In this document: positions 22,421 to 33,376 of the stretch, piece after piece | How the letters are laid out: every line of letters starts with the position of its first letter | Numbering within the stretch: position 1 is the stretch's first letter | Assembly (NCBI GenBank): GCA_963930655.1 | Contig: OZ005610.1 | Location: 4,779,001-4,843,000 of the forward strand | From: Myrica gale | Lineage: Eukaryota > Streptophyta > Magnoliopsida > Fagales > Myricaceae | DNA: 64,000 nucleotides | Direction: 5' to 3' | Made by a program: the position numbers and the translations under genes | Notes under the pieces: generated by a model | What the model was told of the DNA's origin: nothing | What the model saw: only the letters and a program-made list of their open reading frames with translations | The model's database searches: none

Positions 22421-23267
22421 CTCTCTCTACTACGAAACTCCATTTTCTCTTACCTTTGGAGACAAAATTTGTAGGGGCGGAGTATTTTTGAAGGTATGTT
22501 TGATTAATCTTGGTTTAGAGAGGTATTTCTTTTGATTTATTTGGGTTATGTCGTTTTCTAGACGACGTTGGAGAGCCGTTCGTCAATTATTAAGCAAATT
22601 TTCTTCGACTTCGTCAGCGCAATTGGGTGAGCTTTTCTCTATGTTTCGACCTTCAATGGAGTTTTAGATATGAATATTCTAGATTTTTCATATTATTTTT
22701 TGGTTTGTTGTAGGGTAATTAAAGACGATTTTGAGGAGTTTCGGGATTTTGGGAATAACCAGAGTTATTGCAATTCAGTTGTGTTTGTTGTTGGAATTCT
22801 ATTATTAAAATACATTGGGGATGTGTGAGGATTTAGATGAAGGGTTGACTGTTGTTCAAATGAATTTTAGGTGCTGATTGACATTTCAACAATTCTTTGT
22901 GAATCTTAAGTTTCGGTTAAGCATCGAGGTAAGTGGCTTATCAATGAGATTTTATTCCTCTAAACTTTTGTGGAATCTAAGTGCACGAAATATTTGTTTA
23001 TTCTGTGAGATGAAATTTATTTTAAAATATTTCTCTGTGCGAGATTAAATCTCTTGTCATTGGTGAAATAGATTTTTAAAACGTGCACTATTTTTATATA
23101 GTTTTGATTCATTATATGGGGAAAATGTACAAATTTTTGATAAAGATGAAATGATTTAAATTTCATGAATTTTTTTTTTGAAATATCAAACTTGAAATGT
23201 TGGATTGTTGGAATATATTTATTTTGTGAGTATACTTTTAAAATTGTTTTTGCGCTGACAATATATC

Positions 23268-23432
23268 TCTGCGGTCTGTGTGGCCTAATATTTGGAGGTC
23301 TTTGTGGCCTAATATCTGGAGGTCTTTGTGGCCTAGAGGCCTGTGTGACCTAATATCTGTAGGTCTTTGTGGCCTAGAGGTCTGTGTGGCCTAATATTAG
23401 ATGTCTTTGTGGCCTGGAGGTCTGTGTGACCA
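23268..23432. repeat. 'GGTCT(G/T)TGTGGCC' minisatellite in the solo LTR
   Basis: Repeated 'ggtctgtgtggcctaatat' and 'ggaggtctttgtggcc' units, roughly eight in number. A related array lies at the matching place in the other solo LTR (56392-56481). Confidence 0.85.
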
Positions 23433-24199
23433 TTGGTGATTTCCCTATATTGCGCGGCCTTAGATAATTTTTGTTACAAACTGATATTTTTGGATTCGGT
23501 ATGACTCACAGTGTTTTATTTCTGGATTTCGGTTATTGTGATAAATTGTCTTTTTTCCCTACCCTCATTGACTTGCTACTTACTGAGCTAGTTGTAGCTC
23601 ACCACTTATTTTCTATCTTTCAGATTTAGAGATTGGTGGCAGCGAGTGATAGAAAGATTGCGAGTTGTAATCTCTGAGAGTAATTGCAAGATGCAGGATT
23701 ATTAAATAAGAGCCCTATGGAAACTTTACTAATAATTGTTTTTATTTTGGAGACTTTAGTTGTTTTATTGCTTATTGGGAAAATTGTTTATTGAGACTCT
23801 TGTTAAGAGAAGTATTTAAGAATTTATATTTTTAATAGTGCTCTGACTAAACTGATGAGATTCATTTTGATTATTGAAGATGAAATAGAGATTTTTATGA
23901 GTTCTTTTCTTGGTTGGGATGATATTTTCAAGCGGTATTCTATCCGTTTAGACTTTTGGGTCGGGCTGTTACAATTGAATTTGGTGAAAAAGTGAAGAGA
24001 GATGATTTTTAATATTTATTATAGTGAAAAGTAATGATGTAATGGAGAGAGATAGATTATATTGTAATTTTTTTATTGTGTTAAAATTTTAGAAAGTGTA
24101 AAATTTTTCTTAACAAACATAGCCTTAGAATAACTTTGGCCTTAACCGGGGATATATATATATATAGCGACCTTTTGTTTTTCGTTCAAAATGGTATAC

Positions 24200-24390
24200 T
24201 TACAAAAATTTTGGGTTTCTAAAATTTTATCACTATTATAAAAAATTTTATCTCTTCATTTTTTTCACCAAATTTTATAAACTTTTTTACCACCTCTCAT
24301 AAACTTTTTTACCCTCTCTTTACTTTTTCATCAACTTTTATGCCCAAAATTTTAACCACCCTAAAATGTTATCACTCAAACACACCTATG
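24200..24390 (-). mobile_element. Tourist-like MITE relative, inverted
   Basis: AT-rich unit ending 'atcactcaaacacacct', the reverse of the family start, with 'cttcatttttttcaccaaat' inside. Ends are not sharp and no duplication was confirmed. Confidence 0.45.
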
Positions 24391-24463
24391 ATTTATATTA
24401 TTAAAGTGGGCAAGATAATATCGGCGGTGGTAGACGTTTTGGTTACCTCATTTAATTTGTTGC

Positions 24464-25420
24464 TAGTGGCGGAACCAGGATCTAACTTGATGGGGGGCGA
24501 CTTCTAAGACGAAATGATAATTTTTTTTTCCTAAGTAATGTACAAAAATGTCTTAGAGTTAAAATATCGAAAATTTAGGATTAAAGGCATTATATTTTTT
24601 GAAATACACGTACCGTACATATGCTGAGATTGAGAGGTGACAATTAGATCCTACAAGTCGGTATCTTTTGAAAATGTTGCAAAATGACTTCGTTCTCAAT
24701 AGTTTTATAAAAAATTCAATGTGAAATTTGAATGAGATAAATTGTTTCAAATTCAAATTAATAATTGAAATTAATAATTGAGGTTACACAAAATAGAAAT
24801 AATAAACATGTTAGGAGTATTAGACGGCTGCACACTAGCTGAAGTTTTTTTATCATAAACTTATACATTCTCTAACACAAAACAAAAATCATCAACTAAT
24901 TCAATCTAAAAATTAACAAATTCACAATTATTATTCAAGCACTAATTATTCACAAATTTCATAAATCATTAACCAAAATCACTCTATCCACATTTATTAC
25001 CGACTTATCTTCAAGACAAACTTTTTTTTTCCTTGACAACATTAACTAAAACTAGAAATCAAATAAAGTTCAGACCCACATGCACTAACATATGTGTGGG
25101 GATAGTCAAAATTTCAACTGAACCGAAAAGATCACTGGCTACAGCCCATTGAGCTATCGAATGAGAAAAAAACATTTCTATCTATAAGAACCCAAGACAA
25201 CAAACATCACCTGTCCCTAAATAAGAAACTTATAAGTTTCAGCAAATTTATCTCTTCATTTTTTTTTTCCATCTTTTTATGTCTTGTATACCCGTATACA
25301 GCGGAAACAATTACAAAGGGGCGGGCTGGGGTTGGTCAGAAAAAAACTCAAGAGAAAAAATTTCTATTGGGAACAACCAACGGGGCGGTGGCCCCCACTG
25401 CCCTGCTGGTTCCGCCTGTG
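24464..25420 (+). mobile_element. hAT-type non-autonomous element, copy 2
   Basis: The left end is TAGTGGCGGAACCAG; the right end in reverse is CACAGGCGGAACCAG. Flanking 8-mers TTTGTTGC (24456-24463) and TTCGTTGC (25421-25428) differ at one base, as expected for an 8-bp hAT duplication of some age. The left 230 bp matches the reverse of the element at 18279-19604. No transposase domain was recognised. Confidence 0.72.
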
Positions 25421-25428
25421 TTCGTTGC

Positions 25429-26244
25429 CCATTAATCTAACTGTTCGTAAAGCCCACCTTCTCACTTTATACTATTCTCCTTTCCGATGATCTTTTTTCT
25501 GTAATTTCTTCTCTATATTTTTGTTTATTTAGTAGGTATTTGCTAGCTTTCCAATCTCATGTTCTTTTTCTCCCTTTCACACTCGTATAAAGTATAAACC
25601 TATTAGCAAGCCGACCTTCTATCTCTCTCTCTCTCTCATATTCACTTTGAGTTTGACTCGTTGCCAGCCACCGGCAGCGATTTTCTCTCTACTCAAATAT
25701 AGCGACCCCACGCTGCACTGTCTAGAGGATCTTTCTAACGTTGAGCCCTCTTTTTCTGAGCAGAAAGGTTAAATAACCTTCCTTCTCCTTTCATTTCTCT
25801 CTCACTCCTACTCTGAAACCTAGTTCAGAGCATTAGGAAAAGAAAGGGAAAAGAACCACAAGACAAGGAGATCCTCTCATATCTCTCTCTCTATAGCCTT
25901 CACCATTCACCTGCTGTGGTCATAATTATGATCTACGCGCATATTCTCTCTTCTTTTTATAGAAACTTTTGCTCCAGCTGAAGGACAAGGAAAAGATTTG
26001 CTTCCATTGCAGATCCAGGATTCAAAGATAGGGCTTCTCGTAAAGCCGGATTGGAAGATATCTCTAGTCATTCACTTCATGGGTTCTTTTGCAGCACCCT
26101 CATAATTGTTTTCTCTCTCTACAACTTTGTCGACATCGATCGTCTTGATCTCTTTTCCAGGTTCCTTTATATGTTAGCTTTCAGTGATTTTCTGTTCCTG
26201 TACTGCCCTATTTGCTTCCCTTCGTCTTCGTCTTCTAGTTAGAG
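25429..26244 (+). promoter_or_regulatory. Promoter and CT-rich 5' leader of the VQ gene
   Basis: CT-rich segments (25621-25640, 25861-25895) resemble a plant leader and possible leader-intron sequence; a polypyrimidine/AG site 'tctctttttccag' ends near 26160. A 23-codon upstream ORF starts at ATG 26171 and stops at 26240-26242, two bases before the main ATG. Another short upstream ORF starts at 26078. If these lie in the mature leader they could damp translation, which is inference. Confidence 0.45.
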
Positions 26245-27480
26245 ATGGATATTTCTGGTAACAGCGGAAGTTCGCAATCTTCTAGTGGTGGTGATGAAGA
26301 ATATGATTCACGGACAGAGTCAACCCCGCCCTTCTTGAATACTACTAACCACTATGGTGCCATGTCAAATGCGCAACCTCTGCTTTTTTCTCAGAACCAA
26401 AACGACCGAGCCAATTTGTTTGATCTCTCATCTCGTTATTTCCATGCTTTTTCTCAATCTCAAGCAAACCCAAATTCTAGTTCCATGCTACATCTTGATG
26501 GGGCTCAATCTAGAGGCTTAAGATCCGAAGTCAATTGCACCGACATTGGAAACCTACCAGCCTCATCATCATCAAGCCAAACCATATTAGCTGCTCATGG
26601 TCTCAACCAGGGTTCAAGCACATCATCGTTGCAGGCAAGACTAGTCCACAGCAATGGTGCCCGAGCTGCAGCACAACCCAACGTAGTTCGCAACTCCAAG
26701 AAGCGAACTAGAGCTACAAGGCGAGCACCCACCACTGTTCTAACTACCGACACCTCGAATTTCAGGGCAATGGTTCAAGAATTCACTGGGATTCCCTCAC
26801 CACCTTTTTCGGGGTCACCCTACTCTCGCCCGCTAGATCTCTTCGGCAATAGCTCAGCCTTGCGGTCTAGCAATTTGGAATCATTGGGAGTTCTTTACCC
26901 TTTACGTTCTTCTGCCCAAAAGGCCCAGCCATCAGTACCCTTTGTTTCTTCCCCTCCTCCTTCATTGTTGAACAATACTGCGCTTTGTGCTACTAATATT
27001 GCTGGTAGTGCTGCTAACAACAATTTTGATTCAACCTTAAATAACTACCACCAACTCCCATCAAATCTAGGCCTTCCGAGACAGCCTCGAAATTTGCTGA
27101 ACGTGCAAAGCTCACTCTCATTCCAGTCTCTCCCCGAGCCACCTCTTCACCCTTCAATTAATGTGTCCGGTTTTGGTGCACCGTCTCCAGGAAGTTTAGG
27201 CATACCGTCCCTTGAGGAATTGGGTATGAGCAATGGGGTACATGTCGACGTGAACCTTCGTGGGGTGGCAAATCATGAATTAGCTGGATGGAATATTGGG
27301 ATTCAAGGTCATTTGAGATCTTTGGATCATGGGAATCGTGGTAACTCGTCGCGTGCTGGTGTCTGTAAGTTGAACTACTCAGCACCTTCATCATCGGATT
27401 TTAACCACGATAAGGCTTTAGCGAATGCGTCTACAAGGGCTGAAGGTACGGTTGATTCGTGGATTTGTCCTGCAGATTAA
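26245..27480 (+). CDS. VQ motif-containing protein
   Basis: Intronless frame of 411 aa. The diagnostic VQ motif FRAMVQEFTG is at residues 173-182, preceded by a basic nuclear-localisation-like stretch NSKKRTRATRR at 150-160. The N terminus (SGNSGSSQSSSGGDEEYDSR) and the short C-terminal DSWICPAD are family-like; the rest is Ser/Asn/Pro-rich and probably disordered. VQ proteins are plant nuclear cofactors that bind WRKY transcription factors through the VQ motif and adjust defence, growth and seed programmes. The length matches the longer VQ subgroup rather than the ~150-250 aa JAV1 type. The frame is intact and the start is the first ATG of the conserved N terminus. Which WRKY partner it has cannot be told from sequence. 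Confidence 0.9.
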   Translation: MDISGNSGSSQSSSGGDEEYDSRTESTPPFLNTTNHYGAMSNAQPLLFSQNQNDRANLFDLSSRYFHAFSQSQANPNSSSMLHLDGAQSRGLRSEVNCTDIGNLPASSSSSQTILAAHGLNQGSSTSSLQARLVHSNGARAAAQPNVVRNSKKRTRATRRAPTTVLTTDTSNFRAMVQEFTGIPSPPFSGSPYSRPLDLFGNSSALRSSNLESLGVLYPLRSSAQKAQPSVPFVSSPPPSLLNNTALCATNIAGSAANNNFDSTLNNYHQLPSNLGLPRQPRNLLNVQSSLSFQSLPEPPLHPSINVSGFGAPSPGSLGIPSLEELGMSNGVHVDVNLRGVANHELAGWNIGIQGHLRSLDHGNRGNSSRAGVCKLNYSAPSSSDFNHDKALANASTRAEGTVDSWICPAD

Positions 27481-29679
27481 TTATATTCATTAATACCACA
27501 AGAATCACTGTTTCCAAAACAGTATGTAGAGGGCGCTGCTGCAGAGCTTAAAGATAGACCGATCGTGGCGGTAGCAGCTGGTGGTGGCCGGCCGTTGGTG
27601 AATAATTTATTTGGAAGGTATAATTATCCTGATGGACCTGATTAGTCACCAAGCCTTGGCCAATTTGCGGCATCATGTTATCTCTTTTATTGCTTCTTTT
27701 TTCTAATCAAACAATGAATAAGTAAATTAGTCAAAGATGTGAGGCAGAATGTTATTTAATTATATGTAGATGATCAAGATATATATTATGGCTGTCTTTT
27801 TGGCATCTGTGATTAGACTTCCGTGGAATGAATATAAAACTTTAATTTAATTTCCTTTGTAATTCGCTTTTGATAATATTCTTCTTTTTGTTTCTGTCTT
27901 CCTTTTCCCACCACTTCTCTTGGCTTTACATTATATTACTGTTGGCTACGGCCAGTACCAAGACAGTACGCAACTTAGAACCAGAATAAGCAAATTTCTT
28001 CCTCGTACTTCACTTCCTGGAATAAGGTAAATAGATATAGGCCAGCGAAGTGCATTAAAAAGGACTCGTAAATTTTGGTATAGCCGTGCGATTTATGGCA
28101 GAAGGCTATTAGCGATGTACCCACGCCCTACAGCTAGGCAGGCCTCTCTCTTCTCTTTTTTTTTTTACTTTTCCCATGAGCTAGCTAAAACAAGAATCAA
28201 TTCCGCAGGCGTATCGTGTGCAACGTTTTCTTATTCTAAAACCTAAAGCCTCTTTCCCATCACTTTGTCGTTCTCGTATGCACATATAAAACATCCCTTC
28301 AATATTATTCAATGTTCTACCAGTATGCGTGGTGTCTAATTCTGCTTATTCATTGTCATCGTTCCCACTTTTCTAATTCTTTCTATGATCAAGAGATGCC
28401 CACAGCAAGATACGAAAGAATCCACACTTGCTGATTATCTTTAGCTTTGGGTCAAGTGAGTTTTGATGACCCGTCAAGGCTGGCTTGTTTGCTTCTTCTT
28501 TTTTCCTTTTTTTTTCCATGGGGGGAGCTAGGTGGAGTGTTAGGTTAAGGTGAGTTTGATTCCAATTTTAAGTTGAACTCTCACTTTCTCGTCTACGATT
28601 TTCTGAGATTTTAAAGTAATAGACTACCCATCATAAACTTGCCCGTGCTCTTCCGCAACATATCATATACAATACACGCACACAGATCTATGTACATGTA
28701 GATATGGCCGATCGTATGTACATGCTGATTATAATAAACAAACAGTACAAAAATGCAATGCGCAGAAGAATGGAATACTACTAGGCTAGTACAAGCGCAC
28801 GGAGTCCTTAAAATACAATAAGTTTTGTGATCTACACGCAAGTTATTGAATAAGATAAAAAGCAGATAAAATTCTTCTATTAATTGGACCAACATATCTA
28901 TATCTATATATATATATATATATATCGGTGCTAGTCATTGGTAGATCAAATTAGTATCTTAAACAGCTGAAGATGCGATTTATAATTAAAACTAAAGTGT
29001 ACTGTTTAATTTCTCAATATAATATATAATTGAGAAAACATTAAGCGCTAGCTGGTATATCTACCTAGAAGTCCATGATCATGACTTGCTTTTTATATTT
29101 TCCAGGTATTGATCGGCGAGAGTGGGAGAGAAACAGGCGGGGGGAGGTTGGACTTAGGCTTAGCTGGTAGACTTCTTGTTGATTGTTATCTCTCGTCAAA
29201 TATTACTTGGACAACTTGAATGCTTAAAAAGCACGAGAATTTGAGAAGAAAAAAAAGAAAAAGAAAAGGGGGTTAACTGTGTCCAAGAAACATTATTATG
29301 ATCATTATGATGAGGATGAGAACAGACTGTTAGCCATGGCATTTTCCAAGATGAGGAAACATCGAGAGGATGTGGTGACATGTGAGAAATCTCTTTCCTT
29401 TGGAATCGTGGTGGCCCCGTGCCAGGGAATAATCTGGTTTTTGGCAATGATGATCTCTTCTCTCTCCCTGATCTCGCTCTATCTGCTTCTCTCATTCGCT
29501 TGTTCTGTCCTGTGAGTCATTTCAGGACAAGAGAAACACTGGCCACAAAATTTCTTGCACTGAAAATTAAGGTGTCCCTAACTCTCTGTAATTCGTGTGC
29601 GTGTCCGAACGATCGATCTTGATCGGCCAACCCAAATTTGATAACCTTGTTGGTTTTCTAATAACTTAGAGAAAGAAAG
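27481..29679. other. 3' flank of the VQ gene and spacer
   Basis: AT-rich. A (TA)n tract lies at 28905-28925. No gene is supported; the frames at 28611-28895 and 29196-29515 show no domain. Confidence 0.45.
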
Positions 29680-30531
29680 TAGAGATAATATCATAATCAA
29701 ATATTAAAGATTTGATATGATATTATAGTTATCACAATATCAAAAATTTGATATTGTTATAAAGATTCATATTTAAATTCAAATTTAAATGTAGAGATTC
29801 AAATTTAAATATATGATATTCTCATATTATACTTTGTATTATCTCTATAAATAGAGATCTTCAATTGTAATCTGTATGGACTCATAATACAAAATACAGC
29901 TATAGAGGACTTTCATAGTGGATGTAGGTCTTCTAGACCGAACCATTTAAAATCTCTTGTATCTTATTACTATTTCTCTCCCCTCTTCATTTTCACATTT
30001 TTCTTCTTGGTATCACCTTTTTCTTCTTGGTATCAGAGCAACAAAATTTCGCATCCTTAAAATTTGGTGAATTTCACCTCTGCTGTACTTACAACAAAGC
30101 TCCTTTTGAGAGAAAAAAATAGGTGAGTGAAAGAGAGAGAGAAAAAAAAGACAGAGCAGAGATAATTTTGGCAAGGGTCGTGTGCCTATGATTTCAAGCT
30201 CCGATCACTTTCAACCTGTATTCAAGGTCGTGTGCCTATGATATGATTTCAAGGTCCGATCAAATTCAAAAAAAAAAATCTGTTCAGCAAAGGAGTAAGG
30301 ATCTATGACTTCAAGGTCCAATCACCTTCAGATCTCGTTTTTGAAGGAGGATGTTAGAGATAATATCATAATCAAATCTTAAAGATTTGATATGATATTA
30401 TAGTTATCACAATATTAAAAAATTGATATTGTTGTGAAGATTCAAATTCAAATTTAAATGTAGAGATTCAAATTTAAATATAGAATATTCTAAACCGAAC
30501 CACTTAAAATTTTTTGTCTCTTGTTACCATT
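29680..30531 (+). mobile_element. Short non-autonomous LTR element (TRIM/LARD-like)
   Basis: The left repeat (29680 to about 30000) and the right repeat (from 30352) share 'tagagataatatcataatc', 'gatatgatattatagttatc' and 'accgaaccatttaaaat'. After the left repeat lies TGGTATCAGAGC (30028-30039), the initiator methionine tRNA primer site, with an 18-bp duplication of its flank just upstream. The right repeat is preceded by a purine-rich stretch and starts with TGTTAGAG. The centre carries partial repeats of 'gtcgtgtgcctatgattt' and no coding frame. The element looks broken and old; the right repeat is shorter than the left. Confidence 0.75.
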
Positions 30532-30912
30532 TGGTATGGCTTTATTGATCAAACCATTCTCTTCCTTGAAAGAACGCAAATACTATGGCATTGTTTACTT
30601 TGTACTAGACTTTTAATTATTTCCTTTCTAGTCCCGCGCATATTTTAAAGGTCGTTTTATTAATTGTGAAGGCGTATTTAAATTTTACTATAGACATGCT
30701 TGTTTTAAGATAGTTCTTATGGTCTTTCTAATGGTTATCAAGCAGGTAAGAACGTGATCAGGATATCTTTTCTTGTACTTTTTCCTCTTAAAAAAAAAAT
30801 TATGGAAGTTGAGTATAACTATTTTCTTTCTCGCTACAATCGTCGATATAGAATCAATACATGTAACCAGAATACATTAGGACGAAAGATAAGCGAGCTG
30901 AAGTTTGTTTAC

Positions 30913-31290
30913 TTTTTTTTTTTTTTAATCAAAACTGCATTTTATTCCAATAACCCAAATCAAAAACAAACATCAAGGAGGTTCAATACCAGCATACAAC
31001 CAAGGTAAATCAATAAAATGCTCACAGTTAAGGGGAATACCACCTAGACTAATCTCAGTAGCGGCCCAACGAGCAAGGGAGTGCGCAGCCTCATTCGCAC
31101 CTCTTCTGACATGAATAGCTTTCCAACTATCCATTTTGCTACCAATCTCAACAGTTGCCTGGACATCAGTGTGAATCTTCCAGTCCACACATTGAGGAAA
31201 ACGTTGAATTGACTCAATCACAATCTTTGAGTCCCCCTCCAGTATCACATCACGGTGTCCCTCATGCCATGCAAATTCCATGCCCATTTT
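30913..31290 (-). mobile_element. 5'-truncated LINE with poly(A) tail and 17-bp target duplication
   Basis: The insert is bounded by a perfect 17-bp direct repeat AGCTGAAGTTTGTTTAC (30896-30912 and 31291-31307). On the minus strand it ends in an A run (T run at 30913-30926 on +). It encodes the RNase H-like domain described separately. Perfect duplication, intact tail and an open frame point to a fairly young insertion. Confidence 0.88.
30973..31287 (-). pseudogene. LINE RNase H-like domain fragment
   Basis: An open frame of 104 codons within the truncated LINE. Residues 1-40 carry the RNase H-like core 'DVILEGDSKIVIESIQ' and residues ~64-76 carry 'RRGANEAAHSLARWA', the characteristic C-terminal pattern of the reverse-transcriptase-associated RNase H domain (RVT_3 type) of plant L1-like elements. 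The upstream strands of the domain and the reverse transcriptase are absent because of 5' truncation. It is unlikely to be expressed as a host protein; exaptation cannot be excluded. Confidence 0.8.
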
Positions 31291-31470
31291 AGCTGAAGTT
31301 TGTTTACAGTACTGGGAAGTATGGCTTCTAAATTCTAATATTTAACCTAATTGAAACTAGCTAGCTTAATGTACGGGTATATATAGAAGAGAAGAAGAGG
31401 GATTAACACGTACGTACAAATAACTAATATTTGGATGGCCTCAGTAACCTAGTAATATTATCATTAAATG

Positions 31471-31471
<1 letters not shown>

Positions 31472-31519
<48 letters not shown>
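31472..31519. repeat. (TA)n microsatellite
   Basis: About 24 uninterrupted TA units. Confidence 0.95.
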
Positions 31520-31521
<2 letters not shown>

Positions 31522-31905
31522 CAACAGGAGAATACGAGACATGCAAAACCAATACAGCTAGAGTTTGGACCTTAACCATTAGATCAGAACTAGCTGGCCA
31601 TACCTAAATGAATGGACGTCTTTATTTTTAATAAAGGAAGCTCATGATTCCAACGTAACCTAACTAATTTTAAGGGGTCTGTTTCTCAGTCAGGTCTCTA
31701 TCCTAGGGAAGTAATTAGGCGCAGCAGAGGGTCAACTCTGCCAACACCTCCCTTTTCGCATAAGGGAACTGAGAAAGACTTGCACGGATTTAATTTATCA
31801 GGCTACTCATAATATCTATGTCTAATCTGATAATCTCGTTTATCTCAACATTTAATCTTTATCTTATCTGAAATACCTTGCTGTCGGATTTATCTTTTCT
31901 GTGCA

Positions 31906-32349
31906 GAGCGCCCCGCCGGGGACATTCCTGCAGGCCCGCCTCGATCACGCCCTATAGAGGCGCAGCCTTACAGAGGCCTAGTAATGCCGAGTGCCCCTAC
32001 AGAGGGACTCCACCGAGCGCCTGCCCGGGACACGCTTCCCGCAAGCCCGCCTCGATCACGCCCTACAGAGGCGCAGCCCTACAGAAGCATAGTAATGCCG
32101 AGTAACCCTACATAGAGACTCCGCCGAGCGCACTGCCCGGGACACGCTTCCCGCAGGCCCGCCTCGATCACGCCCTACATAGGTGCAGCCCTACAGAGAC
32201 ATAGTAATGCCGAGTAACCCTACATAGAGACTCCGTCGAGCGCACCGCCCAGGACACGCTTCCCGCAGGCCCGCCTCGATCACGCCCTATAGAGGCGCAA
32301 CCCTACAGAGGTCTAGTAATGCCGAGTACTCCTACAGAGGGACTCCGCC
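31906..32349. repeat. GC-rich minisatellite, four ~111-bp units
   Basis: Four tandem units start at 31906, 32015, 32126 and 32238, each beginning 'gagcgc' and containing 'cccgcctcgatcacgcccta' and 'tagtaatgccgagt'. Spacing is 109-112 bp. The array is markedly GC-rich against its AT-rich surroundings. Frames across it (31878-32105) simply echo the repeat and are not called as genes. Confidence 0.92.
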
Positions 32350-33376
32350 GAGCGCACCAACTTGTTTTAGGATTTTTAAGGTTTAACTTTAGGAGAGTGT
32401 AGGGCAGTGTTTGTCCATCTCAGTATTATTCATTCAGTTCAACTTAATTTATCTTATACTATATGAGGAGTTTAGAAAAAGTCCATATATATGGTGGTCG
32501 TGTTAATCCATTTCTTACTGATCTTCTTTTGTTTTTCAATTTTCGGTGCAAAACAACACCCAATGCTTTAAAATGCCGGAAAATTTGGGTTTCTTGGAGA
32601 CACGGAGACAATATCTTTGTCTGCCTCATCGGAAGTTCAGTGATTTTGATGAACCCCACATGTCCCCCCCACTTAATTTTTTCCCTTTTGATGGATGGAT
32701 GATGTCACAAGATAAATATGTTACTAGCAGCCACTGACAAACAGATGTAACCAACTTGTGTATCATAATATGTTACTCTAGTTGTATTCAAGAAAATTGT
32801 TGAAGAAGGGTACAATTACCAGTCAGGACCACCTTCTGAAAGCTCTGCGTTTTCTCCTATTTTCTTGGCCGTAAGAAAGTCGTCTGTTTTTTTTTTTGCC
32901 CCTTTTTTAACTGAGAGCTTGATTGTAAACTACAGAACCATTTGGATCCGTTTAAATTTATAAGTTTGTGGGGGCCAAAAAAAAACAGAGGAGAGAGAGA
33001 CCACAGCTTAAAGATAGCGCACTAAAATGACAGGCCGTCAGTCACGGTCAAATGACAAATAGAACGACGTCAGTACGGCGTCATGCTCAGCGGTAAAAGG
33101 GCGCGAAATTAGTAGTGGTGGTCTACGCGGACGGTGGGATGGGGCTCCCACGTGGGAAGCGAGGCCAGTGACGAACCATGGCCCCCCAAATTTTTTTAAA
33201 AAATTAAAATAGTCTTTGTTAATTCGAGGCACCGATCGCTAGCCGGCCAATGCTCAGTTGGGTCCACTTCAAGTCAGGGCGGTGATTCTCATTTATAGAG
33301 AGAGGGAGTTAAGAGTACGTTGTACGAAGGCAACACTATTCCTTCCTCTGGTCTCAAAGTGTCCCTCTTTTCCCTA
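32350..33376. other. Spacer without supported genes
   Basis: No gene, inverted-repeat pair or RNA gene recognised. Frames near 32463-32737 have no domain. Confidence 0.4.

Larger units (their letters stand above)
22102..23973 (+). mobile_element. Solo LTR, Ty3/gypsy-like, copy 1
   Basis: Begins TGTAATATTCT and ends GTCGGGCTGTTACA, the TGTAA...TTACA ends common in plant gypsy-type LTRs. Flanked by ATTGG (22097-22101) and ATTGA (23974-23978), a near-perfect 5-bp duplication. It is the same family as 55182-57068: both share 'tttggagacacaattcg'-like, 'ctactt actgagctagttgt' and 'ggtggcag..agtagtag'-like blocks, and a GGTCTGTGTG minisatellite in the 3' half. No internal element sequence or second LTR adjoins it. 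It is a fossil left by LTR-LTR recombination. Confidence 0.8.
22069..24124 (+). mobile_element. Tourist-like MITE, copy 2, interrupted by a solo LTR
   Basis: The left 33 bp (22069-22101) and the right part (23974-24124) belong to the same MITE family as 21667-21842. The outer flanks are TTA at 22066-22068 and 24125-24127. A 1.87-kb solo LTR lies between the parts. The MITE itself is about 180 bp. Confidence 0.75.

Noticed and set aside
25621-26240. Possible additional exon upstream of the VQ gene
   Set aside because: The open stretch from 26051 begins with TTG, not ATG, and VQ genes are usually intronless, so this is treated as leader.
31878-32105. Frame across the GC-rich minisatellite
   Set aside because: The peptide repeats with the DNA unit and no family resemblance is seen; best explained by GC-rich tandem repeats without stops.
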